Shown here piece by piece: positions 56,657-64,000 of a stretch of 64,000 nucleotides of DNA. The notes below the pieces were generated by a model. That model saw only the letters and a program-made list of their open reading frames with translations, searched no databases and was not told the DNA's origin. How positions within the stretch are numbered: position 1 is the stretch's first letter; the number at the start of each line of letters is the position of its first letter. The translations under genes and the position numbers were made by a program. The DNA is from Rugamonas sp. (lineage in GTDB: Bacteria > Pseudomonadota > Gammaproteobacteria > Burkholderiales > Burkholderiaceae_D). Location: positions 62,001 to 126,000 of the forward strand of contig NZ_JANXMI010000134.1 of NCBI RefSeq assembly GCF_025354735.1, given 5' to 3'.

Positions 56657-57544
56657 ATGAAAAAGTTTAACATGCAGCCAGGCGGCGCTCGTCCCTTTGC
56701 TCGTTATTTGCTGCTGGCCGCCATGTTGCTGCTGGCCGCCTGCAGTTCCCTGCGCCTGGCCTACAACCATAGCGATACTTTGCTGTACTGGTGGGTCGAC
56801 GCCTACGTCGATCTTGATTCGGATCAAAAGTCATGGGTCAAGAAGGATATCGATGACTTGATCCTGTGGCATCGCAAGACGCAGCTGCGCGATTACGTGC
56901 AGATCTTGCAGACCGCGCAAAAACAGTTGCAAGGCAATCCTACCCAGGCCGAGTTACAGGCCGATTACGACGACATCAAGAAACGCTCGCAGACGCTGTT
57001 GCTGAAGGCGCTGCCGCAACTGGCCGACCTGGCGCAGTCGCTGAAGCCGGAGCAGATCGAACAGATGCAAAAGAAATTCGCGTCCAACAATGACGAATTC
57101 CGCAAAAAGAATATGAAGGGCGACCGCGAGCGGCAGCAAAAGTACCGCTATCAAAAGTCGATGGAGCAATTCGAGCTGTGGTTCGGCAATTTCAGCGATG
57201 AGCAGGAAGCCGTGATCCGCAAGGCATCCGACGCCCGGCCGCTGGACAATGGCATCTGGCTGGCGGAACGGATGCAGCGGCAAAAAGAGGTGCTCGATCT
57301 GGTGCAGAATGTGCAACGGGAAAAACTGTCCAAGGAGGCGACCATGGCCCAGATCCAGAGTCTGATCCGGACCAGCTTCCAGCGCATCGAACATTCCGAC
57401 CATCAAGCTTTCACGGATGCCTACAACGACGGCACGCTGCAACTGATATTGACGGTGATTAAGATCGCGACGCCGGAACAGAAAGCCCACGCGCAACAGC
57501 GCATGCAGGGCTGGATCGACGACTTCAAAAGTCTGGCGGCCTAG
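56657..57544 (+). CDS. DUF6279 lipoprotein
   Basis: 295 residues. Signal with lipobox LLAACSS, then the helical DUF6279 pattern ([27 protein letters not shown]). Anchored in the envelope. Function unknown. Divergent from glmU, 29 bases apart. Confidence 0.85.
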   Translation: MKKFNMQPGGARPFARYLLLAAMLLLAACSSLRLAYNHSDTLLYWWVDAYVDLDSDQKSWVKKDIDDLILWHRKTQLRDYVQILQTAQKQLQGNPTQAELQADYDDIKKRSQTLLLKALPQLADLAQSLKPEQIEQMQKKFASNNDEFRKKNMKGDRERQQKYRYQKSMEQFELWFGNFSDEQEAVIRKASDARPLDNGIWLAERMQRQKEVLDLVQNVQREKLSKEATMAQIQSLIRTSFQRIEHSDHQAFTDAYNDGTLQLILTVIKIATPEQKAHAQQRMQGWIDDFKSLAA

Positions 57545-57617
57545 CGCGGCCGACCAGCGCCAGCAAGCGTCTATGGTATAGTGAGTCCTGTTGAATCAAT
57601 GACTTAGCTACTAACCC

Positions 57618-58283
57618 ATGCCAAAGAAGCCCGCCAGCAAAGCCGCCAAACCCGCCAAAGTCCCGGTCCACGGACCGCAACACAGCAATCAGGTGCGCAT
57701 CATCGCCGGCGCCTGGAAGCGCACGCCGCTGCCGGTGCTGGCGGCCTCGGGGCTGCGGCCGACGCCGGACCGCGTGCGCGAAACGGTGTTTAACTGGATT
57801 AATCACCTGCGCGACGGCAACTGGACGGGCGCCCAGGTGCTCGACCTGTTCGCCGGCAGCGGCGCGCTCGGCTTCGAGGCCGCCAGCCGCGGCGCGCAGT
57901 CGGTGACGATGGTCGACAGCCACACGCCGGTGGTGCGGCAGCTGGAAATGGTCAAGGACAAGTTGAAGGCCGAGAATGTGCAAGTCATGCGCGGCGACGC
58001 GCTGGCCGTGGCGCAGGCGGCGGCCGCGCGCGGACAGCGCTATGATGTGATTTTCCTCGATCCGCCGTATCAGCAAGAGTTTCTGGAACGCGCGCTGCCG
58101 CTGTGCAAGCCGCTGTTGAAAGAGGGCGGCCTGATTTACGCCGAGTCCGGCGCGCCGCTGACCTTCGACGAACACAGCGAGGAAGCCGTGCCGGACTGGC
58201 TGGCGCCGTGGGACGTGATCCGCGCCGACAAGGCCGGCATGGTTTATTTCCATATACTAAGATACAAACAAACCGCCGTCTGA
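57618..58283 (+). CDS. rsmD: 16S rRNA m2G966 methyltransferase RsmD
   Basis: 221 residues with a basic N-terminal tail, then RIIAGAWKRTPLPV, the SAM loop VLDLFAGSGALGFEAASRGA and catalytic DPPY in FLDPPYQQ. It methylates G966 of 16S rRNA. Followed by coaD, a common pairing. Confidence 0.94.
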   Translation: MPKKPASKAAKPAKVPVHGPQHSNQVRIIAGAWKRTPLPVLAASGLRPTPDRVRETVFNWINHLRDGNWTGAQVLDLFAGSGALGFEAASRGAQSVTMVDSHTPVVRQLEMVKDKLKAENVQVMRGDALAVAQAAAARGQRYDVIFLDPPYQQEFLERALPLCKPLLKEGGLIYAESGAPLTFDEHSEEAVPDWLAPWDVIRADKAGMVYFHILRYKQTAV

Positions 58284-58342
58284 GTCCGCCGGGGCCGGGC
58301 GGCCCGCCCCAAATGGAGGCAATGCCCGAATTTCAGGCATAA

Positions 58343-59149
<807 letters not shown>

Positions 59150-59325
59150 TCGCCATGTCCGGCTACGCCCAGGGCGGGCCCGATTGTCTCCAAAATAGTA
59201 TGACCGTGCTGGATTTTTTGACACGCACGCGTTTCCGCACACGCCACAATGGTATATTTCACCAGCGCCAACATCACGGGCGGGATGCGGGCAGCCCTAT
59301 CTATAAACCTGGAGACGGAATAACC

Positions 59326-59922
59326 ATGAATCGCAGAAATATCCTCACTACCCTGCTGGCCACCGCCGTGCTGGCATCTAGCTTCAACCTGCCCGCCTTC
59401 GCCGCCACCGAAGTGGCCGGCATCAAGTTCGACGACAGCGCCACCGTCGGCGGCAAGGAATTGAAGTTGAACGGCGCCGGCCTGCGCACCAAGTTCGTGT
59501 TCAAGGTCTACGCCATGGGCTTGTATTTGCAGGAAAAGCGGACCACGACGGCCGACATCCTCGCGTCGCAGGGACCGCGCCGCGTCAACCTGGTGATGAT
59601 GCGCAGCCTGACGTCGGAGGAATTCGGCGACGCCTTCATGGCCGGCCTGAACGGCAATAGCGACCAGTCCGAGCGCACCCGGGTCTTGCCGCAGACCATG
59701 AAGTTCGGTGAAATGTTCGCCCAGATCCCGGGCCTGAAAAAAGGCGATGTGCTGACGGTGGACTGGTTGCCGAACGAGGGCACGCTGTGCCTGCTGAACG
59801 GCAAGAAAATCGGCGAAGCGGTGCCGGATGTGGCCTTCTATAACGCCATACTGCGGATTTGGATCGGCGACAAGCCGGTCGACAGTACGCTCAAGCCCGC
59901 GCTGCTGGGTGCGGCGAAGTAA
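59326..59922 (+). CDS. Exported chalcone-isomerase-like protein
   Basis: 198 residues from ATG 59326 behind GGAGACGG. Signal peptide NILTTLLATAVLASSFNLPAFA, then the chalcone-isomerase-like fold (GAGLRTKFVFKVYAMGLYL). Bacterial members are periplasmic and of unknown function. The ORF-track extension to 58927 is out of frame with the real ferredoxin gene and false. Confidence 0.85.
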   Translation: MNRRNILTTLLATAVLASSFNLPAFAATEVAGIKFDDSATVGGKELKLNGAGLRTKFVFKVYAMGLYLQEKRTTTADILASQGPRRVNLVMMRSLTSEEFGDAFMAGLNGNSDQSERTRVLPQTMKFGEMFAQIPGLKKGDVLTVDWLPNEGTLCLLNGKKIGEAVPDVAFYNAILRIWIGDKPVDSTLKPALLGAAK

Positions 59923-59987
59923 TCGTTGAGCCGGCGCGCCCTAGCAGGCGCGCTTATTGCATGCAGATGACGCAGGCGGGCTGGTGA

Positions 59988-60281
59988 TCAGGCGTGGGCG
60001 GCCAGGGCGCGCAGTTCGGCGGCATGGCTGGGGGCGCCGTCCATGGCGTTGAGCATGCGGCTGAGCATCAACGCGTCGCGCATCTGGCGGCGGTGCAAAC
60101 GCTGTTCCTTGCTCAGTTTGGGTTTCAGCAGCAAGACCAGGGCGCGCGCCAGGCCCACCAGCAGCGGACGAAACAAACGCAGCAGGGCGGCGGCCAGCGC
60201 CAGGCCGAGAGCGATCTCGACCATCGAGTACAGGGAAATGTTCAACGTTGCGGCGTGAACGGCGGAGATGAAGGTAGACAT
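59988..60281 (-). CDS. Small membrane protein
   Basis: 97 residues from ATG 60281 (MSTFISAVHAATLNI). One long hydrophobic helix (MVEIALGLALAAALLRLFRPLLVGLARALVLLL) is followed by a basic tail with KEQRLHRRQMRDALML. No family recognised. Confidence 0.6.
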   Translation of the reverse strand: MSTFISAVHAATLNISLYSMVEIALGLALAAALLRLFRPLLVGLARALVLLLKPKLSKEQRLHRRQMRDALMLSRMLNAMDGAPSHAAELRALAAHA

Positions 60282-60451
60282 GATGTTCCGGTGCATTTAG
60301 AATCAGGCGTTACTATAGTGCAGCGCAGCATAAGCATCCAATTTCAATTCCCGATAACAATTATACGATCGGTGAATGTGATACCGCCGCTATTCCGGAT
60401 TTTCGAATATCCTTGTGACATTGTTGTCAATCATTACCTACCTGAGTCGCC

Positions 60452-61420
60452 ATGAGCTTTTTGACGCTGGACTTGAATTTGTTGCGCGTCTTCGACGCCG
60501 TGATGACGGAACAAAACCTGACCCGCGCCGCCGGCCACCTGGCGATGACGCAGCCGGCCGTGTCCAACGCCATCAAGCGGCTGCGCGAAAGCCTGGGCGA
60601 CGAATTGCTGATCCGCACCGCCTACGGCGTCAAGCCGACCCCGCGCGCCGAAGCGCTGTGGCCGTCGGTGCGCAGCGCGCTGGCCAGCCTGGAAGCGGCC
60701 GTCGCGCCGGAAACCTTCGACGTGTCCAAGGCCCACGCCACCTTCCGCATGGCCATGGCCGACGCCACCGCCGCCTTCTGGCTGCCGTCGCTGATGCGCT
60801 CGATCGAACGCGAGGCGCCCGGCGTCAACGTGCGCATGGTACCGCTAACAACGCGCGAACCCAGGCCGATGCTGTTGCGCGGCGACATAGACCTCGCCGT
60901 CGGCTTCTTCCCCGGCGTCGCGGCCCAGCTGTCGTATGAAACCGGTTCGCCGATCCGCCACGAGCGGCTCTATTCCGGCCACTATGTGTGCGTGATGCGG
61001 CGCGACCACCCGCTGGCCAAGGTGCCGCTGACGCTGGAAAACTATTGCGCCGCCAACCATTTGCTGGTGAGTTTTTCCGGCCGCGCCCACGGCTTGGTCG
61101 ACGAGGCGCTGGCGCAAATCCAGCGCGAACGGCGCATCTTGCTGACGGTGAATCAATTCTTCACGGCGGGGCGCGTGGTGGCGAACTCGGACTTGATTAC
61201 GGTGCTGCCGCGCCATCTGATCGCCTCGACCGGCATGACCGATGCGCTCATTTCCAAGGAATTGCCGTTCGTATTGCCGGCCGTCCATCTGGACATGCTG
61301 TGGCACGAGCGCGATGCCCGCAGTCCGGCGCACAAATGGCTGCGCCTGCATCTGGAAGGCATGAACGCCGCCACCAAGCTGACCGCGCCCGGCACGGCGC
61401 CGCGCATCGATATCGATTAA
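60452..61420 (+). CDS. LysR-family transcriptional regulator
   Basis: 322 residues. N-terminal HTH (LRVFDAVMTEQNLTRAAGHL...QPAVSNAIKRLRESLGDELL) and the substrate-binding domain resembling NodD/PcpR-like members. Target and ligand are unknown. Convergent with the chemotaxis gene. Confidence 0.92.
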   Translation: MSFLTLDLNLLRVFDAVMTEQNLTRAAGHLAMTQPAVSNAIKRLRESLGDELLIRTAYGVKPTPRAEALWPSVRSALASLEAAVAPETFDVSKAHATFRMAMADATAAFWLPSLMRSIEREAPGVNVRMVPLTTREPRPMLLRGDIDLAVGFFPGVAAQLSYETGSPIRHERLYSGHYVCVMRRDHPLAKVPLTLENYCAANHLLVSFSGRAHGLVDEALAQIQRERRILLTVNQFFTAGRVVANSDLITVLPRHLIASTGMTDALISKELPFVLPAVHLDMLWHERDARSPAHKWLRLHLEGMNAATKLTAPGTAPRIDID

Positions 61421-61426
61421 AACAAT

Positions 61427-63037
61427 TTACGCCCCGCTGGAGCGGTAGCCGATGCGGAAACCGCCCCAGTGCCGGCCGTCGACATAAATCGGCGCCGACA
61501 GATCGTGCATGACCTCGCCCGTATCGCGCTTATAGGTCTGCAACAGGAAGGCTTTCGTATTCGAGCCGCAACGCTTGCCGGTGCGGTCGCTGAAGATGCG
61601 CTTGGTGCGATTGTTGACGATGTCGACGGCATAATCGCCCGTCAGCGGCTGGGTAAACTTCTTGTTATGCGTGGGGAAATAACCATTGTTATCCACAGCG
61701 CCGGCATAAGCGAGCTGCGGCATACGCAGCAATAAACTCTCTTGCACATCGGGCAGCACGCGGTCGGTGAAGGCGTCGAAGGCCGTCGTATGCTTGGGCG
61801 GATCGGTGTTCGGGATCGCCGTGTAGCGGCGCTCGAACAGCGCCTCGCGGGAAATCTTGCCGGAAGCCACGGCGGCGGCGAAGATCCGGCCCACTTCCCG
61901 GGCGGCGTCCTGGGCCGCGATGCGGATCGCGTCGTGGGCGGTCTCGATGTTGGCGTCGCCGAGCGCGCCGGCGATCATTTCGGCCCGTTCCGCCAGCGCC
62001 ATCGCCGAGCCGGCCGCGCGCGGCAATTCGGCCCCGGTCGACATCAGGCTGTCGCGGATCTGTTCGATGGCGGCGGCGATGCGCTGCGTCGTCGCGACCT
62101 GCTCGCGCGAGGCCCGCGCGATCTGGGCGATTTCATTTTCGGACACGCCGGACGAGCGCTCGATATTGCCCAGCAGCCCGTGCACGGACGCCACATTGCC
62201 GGCCGCCGCGCTGACGCCGCTGGCCAGCGAGGCCATGCCGGCCGAGGCTTTTTCCGCTTCCTCGTTGATGATGCGCACCATCTGGCTGATTTCATCGGCC
62301 GCCTCGCGGGTGCGGAAGGCCAGCTGGCGCACTTCGCCGGCGACCACGGCGAAGCCGCGCCCATGTTCGCCGGCCCGCGCCGCCTCGATGGCGGCGTTCA
62401 ACGCCAGCAAATTGGTGCGCGCCGAGATTTCCGCGATGGCGACGGTAAAGCCATGGATGCGGCGCGATTTTTCTTGCAGGCTGACCATCACCGACGCCGC
62501 CGACTGTGCCGCGCTGCGCACGGCGTTAATGCGCTGCAAGCCTTCGTCGGCCTGCTCGCGCCCGCTCACGGTTTCGCTGCGCACCTGGGCCGCGACCTGG
62601 GCCGCCCTTTCGGCGTTGGCCGCGATGCGCTCGGTGGTGCTGGCGTTGGTGTCGGAGCTGGCGACGATGTCGCTGGCGGTCTGGACATCCTGTTCGATTT
62701 TCTTTTTGACGGAGTCGACAAAATAAGAGGTTTCGGCCGCGCCTATCATGATGGCGTCGATTTCCTCGCCGACCGTGTGGGCGAAATCGCGCACGCCGCC
62801 GTCTTCCCGGCCGCCCGGCCCCGCCAGGCCCAGCTGCGATATCAGCTGTGATACCAGCGCCGCCGCCAGCGCCGCGGCCGTCGCGGTCAGCCACACGCTG
62901 GCGCCAGCCTGCTGCGTCAGCCATGCCGCGCCGACGCCGACCACTGTCGCGCCCGCGATCGAGGCGATGCGCGTGGTCCGCCCCAGCGAACCGACAGGCG
63001 TGGCGCGGCGCGCCGTCCTCTGCTGCAATTGTGTCAT
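61427..63037 (-). CDS. Methyl-accepting chemotaxis protein with C-terminal sensor domain
   Basis: 536 residues. Two membrane helices near residues 25-70 with no periplasmic loop. The signalling domain carries [23 protein letters not shown] at about 215-240. After it, ~120 residues form an extra domain ([20 protein letters not shown] ... [12 protein letters not shown]) that looks like a small ligand-binding fold. Thus sensing is probably cytoplasmic. Signal unknown. Confidence 0.88.
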   Translation of the reverse strand: MTQLQQRTARRATPVGSLGRTTRIASIAGATVVGVGAAWLTQQAGASVWLTATAAALAAALVSQLISQLGLAGPGGREDGGVRDFAHTVGEEIDAIMIGAAETSYFVDSVKKKIEQDVQTASDIVASSDTNASTTERIAANAERAAQVAAQVRSETVSGREQADEGLQRINAVRSAAQSAASVMVSLQEKSRRIHGFTVAIAEISARTNLLALNAAIEAARAGEHGRGFAVVAGEVRQLAFRTREAADEISQMVRIINEEAEKASAGMASLASGVSAAAGNVASVHGLLGNIERSSGVSENEIAQIARASREQVATTQRIAAAIEQIRDSLMSTGAELPRAAGSAMALAERAEMIAGALGDANIETAHDAIRIAAQDAAREVGRIFAAAVASGKISREALFERRYTAIPNTDPPKHTTAFDAFTDRVLPDVQESLLLRMPQLAYAGAVDNNGYFPTHNKKFTQPLTGDYAVDIVNNRTKRIFSDRTGKRCGSNTKAFLLQTYKRDTGEVMHDLSAPIYVDGRHWGGFRIGYRSSGA

Positions 63038-63149
63038 TTGTCCCCCATCGAGCGTGGCCGGATCTGCGTCCGGTCATGATGCTGTTCAAGCTGGTTCCAA
63101 CGTATAACAATTTCCCGAGCGCCGCTATCGCTTTCTGAAAAGCAATCGA

Positions 63150-63605
63150 TTATTTGATCGGCAGGCGCGTCGTGTTCTTAACTTCTTCCATCACCGCGTA
63201 AGTGTGGGTTTCCCTCACCCCTTTTTGCAACAGCGTCTTGCCCAGGAATTCGCGGTAGGCGGCCATGTCCTTGACGCGCGCCTTGACCAGGTAATCGAAA
63301 CCGCCAGCGACCATGTGACATTCCAGTACCTCCGGTATCACTTGTACGCTATGCTTGAAGGCATCGAACACTTCCGGCGTGGTGCGGTCGAGCACGACTT
63401 CGATGAAGACCAGCAGCGACACGTCGAGCAGCTGCGGATTGAGCTGGGCCGTATAACCCATGATGTAGCCGGACTCGTGCAATTTGCGCACCCGTTCCAG
63501 GCAGGCGGCGGGCGACAGGTTGACGCGCGCGGCCAGCTCGACGTTGCTGATGCGGCCGTCACTTTGCAATTCCATCAGGATTTTTTTACTGATCTTGTCC
63601 AGCAT
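63150..63605 (-). CDS. Lrp-family regulator divergent from putA
   Basis: 151 residues: LDKISKKILMELQSDGRISNVELAARVNLSPAACLERVRKL (HTH), then the RAM domain (ECHMVAGGFDYLVK). It diverges from putA across 211 bases, the usual place of the proline-responsive activator (PutR/BkdR-type). Proline response is inferred from context. Confidence 0.9.
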   Translation of the reverse strand: MLDKISKKILMELQSDGRISNVELAARVNLSPAACLERVRKLHESGYIMGYTAQLNPQLLDVSLLVFIEVVLDRTTPEVFDAFKHSVQVIPEVLECHMVAGGFDYLVKARVKDMAAYREFLGKTLLQKGVRETHTYAVMEEVKNTTRLPIK

Positions 63606-63816
63606 GTCTCGCCTCTCAATTTTATTTGGTTAAATTGTCTCACCAAAAACTATCTATGGCTAGTCCTCAGTAATACCAGAATTAATCCAGAAGAATACGC
63701 TTTACAATCGAATCATCAGCAGTCGACAAACTTCACATTCGCCAGCCACTGGCCGGGAATGTGATTTGTCGCGTGCTTACTCCTTTATTTTCTCCTTTTT
63801 CCTAAGAGTTCCCCCT

Positions 63817-64000
63817 ATGTCATCAGCCGCCAAGCCGGTTTCCTCCCTCACGCCATTCGCCGCGCTGCAAGCGGAAGTCATGCGCAATCCAACGCCGTTG
63901 CGGGCCGCCGTCACCGCCGCCTACCGCCGCGACGAAGTCGCTGCCGTGCAATGGCTGCTGACCCAGATCGAGCCGGGCACGGCGGAAACGCAACAGCAAT
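63817..64000 (+). CDS. putA: Start of putA (proline dehydrogenase), cut by the window end
   Basis: 61 codons are visible: SLTPFAALQAEVMRNPTPLRAAVTAAYRRDE, the usual N-terminal arm of bifunctional PutA. It oxidises proline to glutamate in two steps. The adjacent Lrp-type gene supports the call. Confidence 0.75.
   Translation, partial: MSSAAKPVSSLTPFAALQAEVMRNPTPLRAAVTAAYRRDEVAAVQWLLTQIEPGTAETQQQ

Overview
The window looks like a chromosome segment of a beta-proteobacterium of the Oxalobacteraceae type (Janthinobacterium / Duganella / Massilia-like). This is judged from the housekeeping block on the right (glmS, glmU, rsmD, coaD, YfhL-type ferredoxin, putA) and its GC-rich codon use. The assignment is an inference from gene content, not a database result.

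Layout. (1) Bases 1-2239: a gene for a large receiver-like protein and the tail of a probable partner gene, outside the transposon and probably part of another island. (2) Bases ~2240-52300: a ~50 kb Tn7-like transposon inserted just downstream of glmS. Its ends share an 18-bp perfect inverted motif (GAACAAAAGCGCTTCGCG), with three related copies at each end. The right end lies 22 bp from the glmS stop, which is the classic attTn7 position. (3) Bases 52301-64000: core chromosome.

Transposon contents, left to right. First come an AlpA-like HTH gene, a truncated RNA 2'-phosphotransferase and a HAD 'RNA repair' phosphatase. Then a large metal-resistance block: cusCBA-type RND efflux; a His-rich EamA transporter; DUF305; and a long + strand copper operon behind a near-perfect CueR-type promoter (His/Cys-rich protein, TolC-like, multicopper oxidase, CusF, CopC, CopD, copper P-type ATPase, ATP-grasp protein). 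A dmeR-DUF1289-dmeF Co/Ni module follows. Next comes a defence-like island between two IS21-family remnants: NucS-like nuclease, TIR protein, Cys-repeat protein, PIN + XRE/ImmA pair, sce7725/sce7726 pair, a DUF4297 nuclease + Rad50-like ATPase + small protein (ABC-three-component-like), a Fic protein, and an unrecognised zinc-type protein. Finally, beyond the second IS remnant, there is a second HAD protein, two small genes of unknown function and the transposition genes.

The transposition operon is transcribed leftward in the order small ORF - tnsC - tnsD/tniQ - tniQ2 - tnsA - tnsB, mostly with ATGA overlaps. There is no TnsE. Several genes are broken by single bases. tnsB, the Cys-repeat gene and the istA remnant each carry one extra base in a C/G run. 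The DUF4297 nuclease and the zinc-type gene each carry one in-frame TAG. These must be separated into assembly errors, decay and recoding before the element is called active.

The core segment holds a cluster of DnaA-box-like 9-mers, all on one strand, between an lrp-type gene and glmU. It ends with the start of putA, divergent from an Lrp-family regulator.
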